DNA of 64,000 bases, from the NCBI RefSeq assembly GCF_000307165.1, contig NC_018704.1, forward strand, positions 1,860,001 through 1,924,000. The letters are read 5' to 3'. The notes below the pieces were generated by a model, which made no database searches, was not told where the DNA came from, and saw nothing but the letters and a program-made list of their open reading frames with translations. The DNA comes from Amphibacillus xylanus NBRC 15112 (lineage in GTDB: Bacteria; Bacillota; Bacilli; Bacillales; Amphibacillaceae). The position numbers and the translations under genes are program-made. Shown here in pieces: positions 18,336-30,900 of this stretch (positions are counted from its first letter, which is position 1; every line of letters starts with the position of its first letter).

Positions 18336-18378
18336 CAAAAAGCCTCTAATAAGTATAGCTTTACTTATTAGAGGCTTG
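18336..18378 (-). terminator. Terminator of the sucrose operon
   Basis: A 15-bp stem (AAGCCTCTAATAAGT and its inverse) and a U-tract on the minus strand after the hydrolase gene. Confidence 0.88.
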
Positions 18379-18384
18379 AACTTT

Positions 18385-19851
18385 TTATGAAGTTAACGAC
18401 TTTAACACCCACTTCTTGATTGTTACTCTAGCAGATCCGTTAATAGTGATATTATCTTGACCTTGATCTGGATAAACTCTTGTTGTTAACACATAGTCAC
18501 CATCATTTACAAACACTTCAAGCGATGAACGGTCTGAAAATATCTGCAATTGATGAAGTTCGGCTAATTCAATCGTACGTTGATCTCTACCATAACCTGA
18601 CTTGCCATGCTTTAAATGAAGCAGCTCGTCTTGTTGATCATAATAAAGCACAGTATCTTGCCGTAAGCTAATCTCAAGATCCGCTTCGAGATGATCAATT
18701 GAAATGATCAATTCAAAAACATCACCGCGTAATTGCTCGTGTTGATATTGACCGTTTAACTGAAGTGTATCAGTAAAATAATCATGACGAAGCATTTTAT
18801 ATTCAGGTAGTGGTCTTTGTTTTAACTGACCATTTTCAACGGTTAGCTCTCTTGGTAATGTCATCGCGTGTTGCCAACCTTTCTCAACCGTTGGATTCGT
18901 GATAACCCCTGATTCATCAGGAAGCCCCATCCACCCCCATAAAATTCTTCGTCCCTTTCGATCGACAAATGTTTGCGGTGCATAGAAATCAAATCCGCGA
19001 TCTAGTTCAATGAATTGACTTTCTGCGATAAATGTTATCTTCGAATCATCAAATTCACCTAATAAGTAGCCTGCTTGGTAAATATTTTGACAGGCATAAC
19101 CTTCAGACTCAACGCCTTGAGGCGAGATGATTAATAGTGCTGTATCATTAATTTCAAAGTAATCGGGACATTCCCACATATAGCCTAATCCATCAATTGG
19201 CCCAGCAAAAACGCCATGGTAGTTCCACTCTATTAAATCCTTAGACTTGTATACAATTACTTGACCTTGACTATTCAAATCTCTTGCACCTAACAACATA
19301 TAATAGATTCCTGCATGTTTAAAAACCTTCGGATCACGAATATGCTGGCTAAATTCCTTTGGATAGTCACTTGCATGTAGAACACAGGCAACCTTCTCAA
19401 TCGTAAATCCGCCATCATGACTGATCGCATATATCGTATTTTGTTCACGGCCTGATGTAATATAGTCATGTTCTCCTAAGTGCTTCACATTACCCGTATA
19501 AAAATAATGTACCTTACCATCCTCTACAAAAGCAGTACCCGAATATACACCATGAAGATCATATGGTTGATCTGGATAGAGCACGATACCATGATCTTTA
19601 AAATGAACTAGATCTTTAGATGATTGATGTCCCCAATATTTCAATCCACCATTAGCGTTGTAAGGTGAATATTGATAATACAAATGATAGACACCATCAT
19701 ATTGCATTACGCCATTTGGATCATTTAACCAACCAATCGGTGGCATGACATGATAGCTTAAACGCCAATAGTCTTCTTCGTTATTTTTTATTAGTGTATC
19801 TTGTTTAACTTTTTCATATAAATGCTTTAATTCATGATGTAGAGGATTCAT
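18385..19851 (-). CDS. sacA: Sucrose-6-phosphate hydrolase (GH32)
   Basis: A 488-residue glycoside hydrolase family 32 enzyme that splits sucrose 6-phosphate into glucose 6-phosphate and fructose. It has the nucleophile motif WLNDPNG, the transition-state aspartate in RDPKVF, and the acid/base glutamate in MWECPDYF. The five-bladed propeller is followed by a C-terminal beta-sandwich (from about residue 360). There is no signal peptide, as expected for a cytosolic enzyme acting after PTS uptake. It lies 26 bases downstream of the PTS gene and is co-transcribed with it. Confidence 0.95.
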   Translation of the reverse strand: MNPLHHELKHLYEKVKQDTLIKNNEEDYWRLSYHVMPPIGWLNDPNGVMQYDGVYHLYYQYSPYNANGGLKYWGHQSSKDLVHFKDHGIVLYPDQPYDLHGVYSGTAFVEDGKVHYFYTGNVKHLGEHDYITSGREQNTIYAISHDGGFTIEKVACVLHASDYPKEFSQHIRDPKVFKHAGIYYMLLGARDLNSQGQVIVYKSKDLIEWNYHGVFAGPIDGLGYMWECPDYFEINDTALLIISPQGVESEGYACQNIYQAGYLLGEFDDSKITFIAESQFIELDRGFDFYAPQTFVDRKGRRILWGWMGLPDESGVITNPTVEKGWQHAMTLPRELTVENGQLKQRPLPEYKMLRHDYFTDTLQLNGQYQHEQLRGDVFELIISIDHLEADLEISLRQDTVLYYDQQDELLHLKHGKSGYGRDQRTIELAELHQLQIFSDRSSLEVFVNDGDYVLTTRVYPDQGQDNITINGSARVTIKKWVLKSLTS

Positions 19852-19877
19852 CGTGTACTCCCTTCTATAAAAATGCT

Positions 19878-21257
19878 TTAATTAAGATCTTCTTTAATCG
19901 TCTTAGCTTGCAGGCGTACAAGGATAAATGCGACTGCAAAAGAAACAGCGATCACAAGGATATATTGAATGAATGTCCAAGCACTTGCTGTATATAAAAG
20001 TAATCCTGGTACAAAGGTAATACCCATTCCTGTCGCGGCTAGACCCAGAATCGATGTGAGTAAACCACCTGCTGCACCGCCAATCATACCTGAAATAAAG
20101 ATCCGAATCGAACGTAAATTTACACCAAATAATAATGGCTCAGTAATTCCGAATAAAGTAGAGGCTGTTGAAGATAATGCATTGCTTCGCTTCAGTTTAT
20201 TACGGATTAATAAAGCTGCAGCAATCGCAGCACCAAACTGTCCAGCCATACTTGCCGTTCCAAGTGTGTTTAACACGTTTACACCTGTATTATTTAATAA
20301 ACTAATTTCAATAATACTTAATGAATGATGAAGACCAGTAATAACTAATAACTGCTGGAATCCTGCATAGATAATGTAACCAATTCCTAGCGGAGCCTCA
20401 ACTAATAATACAATTGAGTTAATTACGCCCGTTTCAAGCATTTGAAGGATTGGTCCCAAAACTAGTAACATAATAAAGATCGTAACAGTTAAGCTAACAA
20501 ATGGTGTAACGACTAAATCAAGCATTTGTGGAACGACTTTTCTCAACCATTTTTCTAATTTTGAGATTAACCAACCTGCAACGATTGCTGGAATAATTGA
20601 ACCTTGATAGCCTACAACTGATACACCTAATAATTTAAGCGGTTCTGCATTACCCCCGGCCACCGCCCAAGCATTAGGAAGCTGAGGTGCAACCATCATT
20701 AACCCCACCACAATCCCAATAATTGGATTTCCACCAAACTTACGAGTCGCACTATAAGCAATTAATACTGGTAAGAATGCAAAAGCCGTATCTGTTAGCA
20801 TTTCAAAAATAGATAGCCACGTGCCAGACATATCCATACCGAGCTCAATCAATAGTCCCCTAAGTCCCATTAATAAACCTGTCGTAACTAATGCTGGAAT
20901 GAGTGGAACTAATATATCCGCTAAAGTTCTAACAATTCGTTGCGCAGGACTTAGATTCTTGTATATATCTTCTTTAAAATTTGCACGTTGATGATCATCA
21001 GACTCAGCACCACTCATCACTTTATCTAAATCCTGATAAACAGCATTTACTTTCCCAGTTCCAAAGATAAACTGGTGCTGACCCGTGTTGAAAAAATAAC
21101 CCCTGTTTTCTGGAATCGCCTCAGCCTCTTCCTTATTCACCTTACGATCATCTTTTAAGATGATCCTTAACCTTGTGGCACAATGCTCGTAATTTTGAAT
21201 ATTCTCCTTACCACCAACGACTTCAAGTAATTTGTCTACTGTATCTTTATATTTCAT
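19878..21257 (-). CDS. PTS sucrose-specific EIIBC component
   Basis: A 459-residue membrane transporter that takes up sucrose and phosphorylates it. The EIIB domain (1-85) carries the phosphocysteine C26 in YEHCATRLR. The EIIC domain (110-455) has eight to ten helices and the sugar-site motif FGITEPLLFGVNLR. No EIIA domain is attached, so phosphate must come from a separate glucose-type EIIA, as with B. subtilis SacP. An AAGGAGGC site precedes the ATG. HPr and EI, which feed this system, are encoded at 41.7-43.7 kb. No scrR or sac antiterminator gene is visible nearby. Names used for orthologues are scrA and sacP. Confidence 0.92.
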   Translation of the reverse strand: MKYKDTVDKLLEVVGGKENIQNYEHCATRLRIILKDDRKVNKEEAEAIPENRGYFFNTGQHQFIFGTGKVNAVYQDLDKVMSGAESDDHQRANFKEDIYKNLSPAQRIVRTLADILVPLIPALVTTGLLMGLRGLLIELGMDMSGTWLSIFEMLTDTAFAFLPVLIAYSATRKFGGNPIIGIVVGLMMVAPQLPNAWAVAGGNAEPLKLLGVSVVGYQGSIIPAIVAGWLISKLEKWLRKVVPQMLDLVVTPFVSLTVTIFIMLLVLGPILQMLETGVINSIVLLVEAPLGIGYIIYAGFQQLLVITGLHHSLSIIEISLLNNTGVNVLNTLGTASMAGQFGAAIAAALLIRNKLKRSNALSSTASTLFGITEPLLFGVNLRSIRIFISGMIGGAAGGLLTSILGLAATGMGITFVPGLLLYTASAWTFIQYILVIAVSFAVAFILVRLQAKTIKEDLN

Positions 21258-21539
21258 TGTTTAGCCTCCTTCGATCTGATAAGCACATTTTTCATAAAAT
21301 GAATTTGAAAACGAATAAGAATCCATGTTATTGATTTAACCGTTATCCATTAAAGTTAAACACATTTGATCAGAAGAATCTGTTTGGAGTAGTATGTGTG
21401 GGATTGAGGGGGAATATTAAAATAGGTCAATAAAATTTTTAAAAAACATATGTTAATTCATGGATATTAATACCTTATGAGACGGAGAAACCATTAGAGT
21501 TAGAAAGCATTTTGGTTATTATTGTTTTTTTCTTAAAGG

Positions 21540-21688
21540 TCGGACAGATTTTTGAGAATGTTGAGTGAATTTGTCCGAAGTAACGTCGACATCGGACAGA
21601 TTTTGGCCATATAAATTAAAAATTGGTCGACATGGGGGCGGCCTCGGACATTTATTCATCTCAATGGCAATAAATTGTCCGAAGTTAC
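21540..21688. repeat. Cluster of TCGGACA / TGTCCGA repeats
   Basis: TCGGACA occurs directly at 21540, 21592 and 21644, 52 bases apart each time. The inverse form TTGTCCGAAGT(A/T)AC occurs at 21571 and 21675, 104 bases apart. The sequence between is not well conserved. It looks like a degenerate short tandem array or a group of binding sites; I do not recognise it. Confidence 0.6.
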
Positions 21689-21828
21689 TCTTGGTATTGT
21701 ATTGATAAAGCAGACAATCTTAGAAAGTGTTCCTGTTCCTGAAACTAGCGATTAAACCCTTCAGTACAGTGAATAATTCATATGATGAGCCAACAAAGCA
21801 TAAAACTAAGTTAGATCATTTTTCATAA

Positions 21829-21866
21829 AAAATAGCGTTGGTGAGTAAATTAATCACCAACGCTAG
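21829..21866 (-). terminator. Terminator of the giant surface protein gene
   Basis: A perfect 11-bp stem (21833-21843 with 21853-21863) with a U-tract on the minus strand. Confidence 0.88.
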
Positions 21867-21911
21867 ATCATTTATATTCCCTTCTGATCGGGATTTTTAC
21901 TAATCGTTTAA

Positions 21912-24900
21912 TTATTTAGCCGAACGATTGCGATGCTTATTAATAATAAACAATACTGTCGCAACTAAAAGGAATACTAGACTAATTAACAACGTGTTAT
22001 AGATTGTTGTTGCTGTATTAGGCATCGTTTGCCCATCGTTATCTTGTACTGAAGATGATTCATCCGTTGCACCTTCTTTAACAGAGCGATTGGTTATATC
22101 GAAACCTTCAATCGTTGTTTCATACTCTTCAACTTCATGCTCTTCAATTGAATAAGCAATGGCCTGACCTTGTTCATCATAAGCTGGCAGATCTTCAAAT
22201 TGATATACCCAATCTGTTGTTGCTGTAATCTGAACAGTTTGAATGATCTCCCCGTTTGCCAATAAATCAACTGTAATTTCTGTTGGGCGATCTACTGAAT
22301 CATTATCCAACCATGATTTCGTTACAGTAATTGACTTCAATTCTGAGCGTGTGTTAGTAATATCATAGCCATCAATTATCGATTGATACCCTGGAACATC
22401 ATGTTCAGAAATCGTGTATTCGTAGGCTACACCTTGTTCATCAAATTCAGCCAATTCTGTGAAACTGAAACTCCAGTCCATCTCAGCAGTAATATTCTGT
22501 GTATCAATAACGATCCCATTTTGCAATAAGTTTACTGTGATTGCTTCTGGACGATCAGTTAGATCATCATCTTGCCATGTCTTAGTGACATCAACATCAA
22601 TGAGTCCAACCCGACGATTGATTAGATCATAGCTATTTGGCTCAGAGATTTCTTCATACAAATCTCTTACTTCATCAGCAAGCTCTTCCGCAACTGAATA
22701 GCTATATTTAACACCTTGATCATCGAATTCAGCTAAGTTCTCAAAGCTGTAATGCCAATCAGAATTTACTGAAACGGTTTGACGGTCAATTTCCACATCA
22801 TTTTGGAAAAGAATCACGTCAATTTCTTCAGGACGATCGCCTGTTGCATCGTTATTATCTAACCAGATCTTCTCACCCTCAACTTTTGTTTCGCCTACAC
22901 GTAAGTTCGTTATGTTAAATCCATGGACGCTCGTTTGATAACCTTCAACTGCTTTTTCCTCAATTTCATACGTGTATGCTTTCCCATCACTATCAAATGA
23001 TGGTAAGTCTTCTATCTGAAGTAACCAATTTGATGCATCTAATGAACCCGTTACTTCATACGTGTCTACAAATTCTTGCTCACCATCAGCAACTGATCTG
23101 AACAGATCTACTTTTATTAACTCTGGGCGATCTGCGGATTCATCATCATCTAACCATGCTTTATTGATTGTAATACTTTTTACTTCTGCGCGTGTATTGG
23201 TAATCTCAAAACCATCGACTTCTGAATCATAGCCTGGCACATCATGTTCTTCGACAGTATAGGTGTAGGCAATTCCTTCTTCATCGTACTTAGGTAAATC
23301 TGAGATTGTTAGGTTCCACTCATCTTCTTTCGTCAATTCATGTTCTGCAAAAAAGGCATCATTTCGTAGTAAGTTAATTGTGATAGCATCTGGACGATCA
23401 TTCTCATCTTCATCCTGCCAGAATTTCGTTACTTCTACTTCAGTTGTACCGACACGTAAATTGGTAATATCGTTACCCTCAATCGACTTCTGATAACCTT
23501 CAGGAACCTCTTTTTCATCGACTGTATACGTAATTTCGATTCCTTCATCGTCATACTTATCAAGGCCTGTAAATGCATATGTCCAGCCTGTTTCTTCATC
23601 TAGCTCTTTTTCGTCTACTTTATTGTCATTTGCAAAAAGCTCTACTGTAATACTTGGATGCTCAGCTAGATCATCTAACCAGATCTTCTCACCTTCTACA
23701 GACGTTGTACCAACCCGACGATTTGTAATATTGAAATCATCGTCAATCGACTTCTCATAACCTACAGGAACCTCTGCTTCATCAACTGTATAGACAATTT
23801 CGATTCCCTCTTCGTCATACTTATCGAGGTCTGTAAATTCGTATGACCAGCCTGTTTCTTCATCTAGCTCTTTTTCGTCTACTTTATTGTCATTTGCAAA
23901 AAGCTCAACTGTTATACTTGGATGCTCTTCTAGATCATCTAACCATATTTTTCTACCACTAACTTCAGTCGTGCCTGTTCTTACGTTCGTAATGTGATAA
24001 CCATTTACATCTGGTTCATATCCTTCTACATCGTCAGTCACTGTGTATGCAATGGCTATTCCATTTTCATCATAACCAGGTAAGCCTGTGAATGCGTACT
24101 CCCAATCAGGTTCACTTGCCACAACCGTATCTATTGGCTCATCCCCATCATTCGCAAATAACTGCACAGTTATTTCAGTTGGACGATCTTCTGAGTCATC
24201 ATCTTTCCACGTTTTTGTTCCTCGAACATCTACCAATTCTGATCTTGTATTGGTAATATCATACCCATTAATATCTGTAGAGTATCCTGGAACTGGTAAC
24301 TCATTGATCGTGTACCCAATCTCATTACCATCTTTATCGTACTTAGGTAAGTCTGTGAATGTGAATGTTGTATCTTCTTCTGACGTAATTTCTTTTTCTT
24401 GAACGACATCAGTCCCTTTCATAACCTGAACAGTTATCGGTGTTTCTGGACGATCTTCACCATTATCTTTCCAGGTTTTCGTTCCGGAAATGCTTATGGT
24501 TTCTTGTTTATTAGTGATATTATAGTTATCTTCACCATAGATCGGAGTGTAACCAGTGATGGAATCTTCTTTTACTGTATAAGTGATTTCCTTCCCATCT
24601 TCATCAAACTGATCAAGATCTGTGAATGAATATTTCCAGTCTTTTGCTGCTGTTACTTCTTCGCTCCAAGCTGTTGGTTCACCATTGGCAAATAAGTTGA
24701 CTGTGATTGAGTCTGGACGGTATTGTTCGCCTCCCGGCACTTCAATCCAAGTCTTTTCACCAGTTACATTAATTGTATTTGTACGAAGGTTTGTTATCTT
24801 AAAACCATCGGCTGTTGGCTCAGGTTCACTGCTTGTATAACCAGTGACTTCTAGCTCTTCAATAGAGTATGTGTAAAGATTCCCTTCTCCATCAACGGCA

Positions 24901-27900
24901 TCCAAACCTTCAAACGTGTATGTCCAAATATTGTCATCGCCATCGAGAACATCATCTTCTGTTAATTCAACTGATTCAACAAGATCTTTAGAACCATTTT
25001 CTATTTTACGATACAATTCAATTGTTATACCGTCAACATTTGGACGAGTGTTCGTTGCGTTATTATCATCTAACCATGCTTTTGTTACCTTGATATCAAC
25101 AAGTTGATAGTTAATCACCTCGCCTAAGTCAATATCGGTTTCTCCATCAACTGGATCGATTGTAAATGTTAAATCTTCTCCAGTGTAATGCTGATAGCCT
25201 TTTGGATATACTTCAGTAAACGTATATGTTCCTGGACGTAAATTATCAACAGACATTACCCCATTCTCATCTGTGTAGTGTGTTTTAGAGTAACCATCGT
25301 CATCATTTACTAAATCCGTACCTACTAACAAGAACTCTACATCTGCTAAAGGGTCACCATCATTATTTACTTTTGTAAACGTGACGGAACCTCTAGTAAT
25401 CTCGTTTTCAAAATCACCCAGTTCTATTTCTACCGTATCTAATTCTGCCGTTACAGTGAAAGCAATTTCTTCATCACTTAATATATATCCTGTCGGTGCT
25501 GTTGTTTCAACGAGTTTATAGCTACCTGCTGGCAGTCCTGTAATGCTTAGTGTGCCATTACTTTCAACTGCAAGATCTGTAAACCCTACTACATCATTGT
25601 CATCTGCATCAACAACTTTAAATATAGCACCTGCTAGTGCTACACCTGTTTCCGCATCTACTTTCGTCAACGTTACATTTGCAAACGGATCATTTTCAAT
25701 CGTTCTTGTTAAAACTGTTGAATTCTCCACTTCGTCTAATGTAACAGTTATCTCGTGATCAGTATTTGCAATATAACCGGCTGGTGGTGTCGTCTCTGTT
25801 AACGTATAGACACCTGGCTGTAAATCTTCAAAGGTTAATTTACCATCCTCATCGGTTGTACCGTTTTGGGTTGTTGTCCCGTCTGGATATGTTAAGGTAA
25901 ACTCAGCTCCATTTAATAATTGCCCATTAATAGAATCTTGTTTGGTTAATTCGATATTAGTTGCTTTTGCTGTGTTGGTAATTTCAAATCCATTCTCTAC
26001 ATCACCAGTAATCACTGAAATATAGCCAGCTTCAGTTTGCTCTTCAATCGTATAGGTATAAGGCTTCCCACTTGAATCAACCGCATCTAAGCCTTCAAAC
26101 ATATGCGTCCAGTTAGAACTTGCATTGATTGTTTGCGTTCGATGTGTGATTCCATTTTGAAGAAGCGTTACAGTGATTTCTTCTGGTCGTTCTGCATCAT
26201 GGTTAGAATCAATAAAATTATCTTCCCATTCCTTCGTCACTTCAATATCAACTAATTTATAATTCTCAACTGTAAGCTCAAATTCATGTGCTTCGCCAGC
26301 TTCATTAGCTAAATTGATTGTAAACTCAATCGGTCTCCAATGAAGTTGATAGCCTTCATGTGGAGTTGTTTCTGTTAATCGATATCTTCCTGGACGAAGT
26401 TCGTCAATAAATAGCTTCCCATCAAAATCTGTTGCCAAGCCCGTTTGTGTCGTGAAACTTCCACCATTAACCAATGAGATGTTTTCTAACGTAAACTCTA
26501 CATCGTCAAGCGTGATATTATTATCTTTTGCATCTACTTTGGTAATTTCGACAGAGCCTTTAATAATATCATTTGCAGCTTCAATTAGCACTGATTCTGT
26601 TGACGTTTCTGTTCCATTAACCTTGAAAGGATATTCTGTCACAGTTCCTATGTCATAACCAGTTGGTGCGCTTGTTTCTACTAATTTATAATCACCTGCT
26701 GGCAGTCCAGTAATTCGAATCTGACCTTGACTATTTGTAGTTAGATCTTCTTCAAGCACATTGTCATTGTTATCTACTAGGTTAAATACTGCTCCTTGTA
26801 AAGGTGCATCAGATTCACTATCCACTTTTGTGAGCACAACATCTCTAAACGGCGCATTTTCAACCGTTTGAGTAACATTTCTCTCTAAATGCACATCTTC
26901 TATTGTTACCGTTACAGGAATCGGTGTATCATCTGCAATGTAGCCATAATCACTTGGTACACCTGTTTCTACTAATTCATACTCTCCCGGTTTTAAATCG
27001 GTAAAAATGATTTGTCCCTTTTCATTCGTTTCAGCTTTTTGATCATCAATTATATAGTCTGACCCAGTATAGCTTAAGGTAAATTCAACACCTTCTAATT
27101 TGATACTGTTAATTGCAGCATCTACTTTTGTCAGGACTAGATTGGTTGTTTTTACGTCATTCTCAAACTGACCAAGATCAACAGCCGTTGTCTGACTTTC
27201 TTCAATTTCAAATGTTTCATCTATGTCAGATGTAAATTCATAACCACGCGGAGGTGTTTTCTCTCTTAGTCTGTATTTCCCTGGTCTTAGATCATCAAGT
27301 TCTACTTTCCCTTGAGAATTTGTCGTTACTTCTCTAACTTTGTTGTAATTTTCCCCATTATAATTATAATTACTTCCATCATAATCAAGATACTCCAAAT
27401 AAAACACAGCACCAGACAATAATTCTTCAGATTCACTATCTATCTTTTCAAAAGTTAGGCAACCTGGGGTTAGTGAGTTTTCTGTTGTTACAGTCGTCAC
27501 AACCGTCTGATCCTGAGTAATCGTGAATCTTATCGGCGTTTCATCAAGCTCATAGTGCTCTTTAGCCTCAGTCTCAATTAAATAATAATCTCCTGCTGGT
27601 AGGCCCTCATCAGCATTTCCGCCTGATAAATGCTCTATTAAAATCTTACCCTCTACATTAGTAGTAAAGGTTTCACCAGTAAACGTTCCTGATCCTGGCA
27701 CTCCAGTGTAAAGCTCAAACTTAACACCTTCCAATGGCGTTTTATCAACATCATCAACTTTAGTCAATTCAAAATGCTGTTTGATTTTTTTGTTTTTTAT
27801 TGTTTCTGCAGTTATTTCGGAATCAACCGTAACCTCCTGTTGATCGTCAATACCAACAACATAAAATTCAGGTGCTTTTTCTTCTTTCAACTGATAATCC

Positions 27901-30900
27901 GCATAAAGTAAATTCGTAAATGTAGCGACACCATTTTCATCCGTCTCAGCCGTTTTCAATAAAACGTTACCTGCTTGATCCCACAGTTCAAAAACTGCAC
28001 CCTCAAGGGTTATGCTATCATCATCCGCATCGACTTTCGTCACTTGTAATGAACCTACCTCACCTCTAATCGAACCTGAGATGTTGTTGAATGAGATTTT
28101 TGTGTTATTGACCGATTCCTGCTGAATTTCATCACCTGGAATTTCCCCACTTATCTGGGCCGAATTACTATATGTTCCTTCTTCACCTTCATACAAAATA
28201 TAACTATCATATTCTAGAACATAAGCACGATCAATTTCATTCAAGAATCGAAGTGTAAAGAATTCTTGATTTGTATCATCATCTTCAGCAAACACGATTT
28301 CGTAGTCAGTACCTTCTGTTAGCTCTGTACTTGTTTTCGTAATACTATTAGGGTTCACTTCTGTCTCATAAACTTTAAAACTATCTCTCAAAATAGTTTG
28401 GTTAATGCTTAGCGTATCAACAACTTGATAGTTATTCACTGTCGATTGACTAAAGTTAAGATTGATCGACCAATTGACAATTCTACCATTTGAAGTATTT
28501 TGAGCACCACTCTTATTTACATATTGTCCACCATATGTCGGTTTTACTGTAGCATCAAGTTCGATGTCAGCTTTATTATCACTTGAGACTGTTGCATTAT
28601 TCTCATATTCGGCTACAATATTTTGATCATTAAGATCTGTTGTATATTGAATAATATAAGCAGAATCAATATCTCTAAATGCAACATTAAATCCTTCTTC
28701 ACCATTAGACCCAGTAACTTCTGTAATAGTAATATCATCTGTTACCTCAGCACCACGTTCATAATAAGGAGCTGATGACGTTAATGTAACTTCATACACT
28801 TTCACATCATCAAGTTCAAAGTTTTGCTCACCTAAAATAAAGTCCTGTACATTTACATTTTTAAGATTTTCTTTATTATAGTTGACACCAATTGTCCAGG
28901 TGATCTCTTTTGTTTCCATGTTATAAGAGCCATGTTTGAAGCCGTTGTTTCGTGTAGGGCCATTAGGCACAAATGTAGCTTCATCATTACGGTCGATTTT
29001 GTCTGTTTCCCCTTTAGGTATCCACTCTAAATGGGCACCATTCGTATACTCACTGTTTCTACCTGCTACATCAAAATCAATATCAGTTGTATAAGTAATA
29101 ACGACACGTTTCGTTAGTTCTTCGTTAAAATCAAATGTAATTTCTCGTGAATCCGGGTCATAGCTGTAATCATACTGCATACCATCTGTCCACTCATTAC
29201 CATCATGAGTCACTCGAATATTTTTAGGAGTAAACCCTACTGGCAAAATATCTGTAATCACAACATCTGACATCAACTGTTCATCGCGGTTAACTAAAAT
29301 TGACCAATTTGTTTCCTTTGCTTCATAATTGGTCGAACCATGAGATTTAATGAAAATTCCTTGACTGATTAATTGTCCGCCATTGCTTTCATTTCCAAAT
29401 TCATCAGAAATCGAATTGGTAATATTCACATCACCATCAACACGATTAATCACTGTCGTTTGGTACGTTATCTTATATGCACAGTCAATATCGTCATTAA
29501 ATTGAAGTTCAAATCCATCAGCTGTTTTGAAAACTTTATAGTCATCTGCACTAACAGGTGTTTCACCAATTGGCTCACCTGTGTCAGGATCAATATCAAC
29601 AACGACTACTTCAAAACTATTTTCGACTAATTGTTGATTATGGCCAAAAACATCTGTTATTTTCGCTTGTTCTTGTGAGATATTTTTTTCATCATAATTA
29701 TACTTTACTTCCCATTTAATTGTTTGTGATACATCATTATAATCAACTGCACCTTTCTCAAGTGGTTGACCACGCTTCACATTTACGGTTGAATGTGTCG
29801 TAGATGGATCAATATCATTACCATCTAATGTAACTTCATTTCGATAAGCCTCACCGGTAATATCATTGATTTCTGTCTCGTAAACAAATCGATATGCGGA
29901 ATCAATATTACCTAAATTCAGTGGGAATTCCGTACCAAAATCATGGTCAGTTTGTTCAATTGCTTCATTGACTGAACCATCTGCATTCATCACCAATTGA
30001 TAAACTTTTAATGAACCTTCAACAAATGAATGATCGCCATCTCCTTCTCCGATCATATCATTTAACGTAGCATTTTCAATCTCTCGAAGATTTTTATTAA
30101 TCTCTACGGTCCACGTAATCGTGTTGGTGTTGTATTGCTTATTACCAATCCCACTCTTATCAATTACATTAGCATTTGGAATAAATTTAATTGGGAATTC
30201 TAGCTCTGTACCATCTTCGAGTGGAAATGTTATCTTATCCCCGTCAGCTAATCCATCATAATTCTCATCAAAATTTGATTCTAATTTGATTTCCCCTTCA
30301 ATATTTGATTCATTTTCAATATTTTGATTAAATGTAATGATTACATTATTACCGTTTGTGTAAAATGTACCGAAAGTCTCTCCATCTGCGCGAATCAATT
30401 CCTCTTGGTAATCTGCTGATATTTCTGGAATATCAAACATTTCCGGCACTTCAATCGTATATGTTTGACCGCTAACATATCCATGATTATTAGGTAATGC
30501 AAAATCATATGTTAAAATAACATCTAACTGATTATATGGTTGATCAACAGTAATCTCAGTACCATTTACAAGTTCTTCACCATCTATTGATAAAGTAACT
30601 CCAGTTATAAGATTTTCTGTAATCTGCTTATTTGAAGTTGAATCTTGTGTTGGGTTAAGTCTTGTATAAGAAAGATCCGCTGTCGCTTTCTTTTCAACTT
30701 CTTCTACAACAACTTCAGGAATTTCTTCAGTAGCTTCTTCTTCAATTTCTATTTCTGTATCTTCTTCTACTATCTCATTCTGAACATCTTCTGTTTCTAT
30801 TTCTGTATCGCCTTCCGCATTTTTTCCGAAATCTTCCTCAGGTTCAATTACTGGTTCATCGTCTCCAATTTCTTCTTGCTCTTCAATCTCCACTTGTAAT

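Larger units (their letters stand above)
21258..21911. other. 650-bp intergenic region upstream of the sucrose operon
   Basis: It holds the sucrose-operon leader (21258-21400) with cre-like and operator-like AT-rich palindromic bits too weak to assign, a cluster of TCGGACA/TGTCCGA motifs (21540-21688) and the terminator of the giant surface protein gene. No credible gene is seen. Confidence 0.6.

Noticed and set aside
21258-21420. cre or ScrR operator upstream of the sucrose operon
   Set aside because: TGAAAACGAATAAG and TGGATAACGGTTAA each miss several fixed positions; neither is convincing.
21829-21866. Third ISL3-type end
   Set aside because: GCGTTGGTGAGT resembles the ISL3 right end, but the sequence is a plain terminator hairpin after the adhesin gene with no other element similarity.
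24088-30899. Several plus-strand frames inside the adhesin gene
   Set aside because: They are antisense shadows of repeated codons with no ribosome sites and low-complexity serine/threonine or aromatic content.
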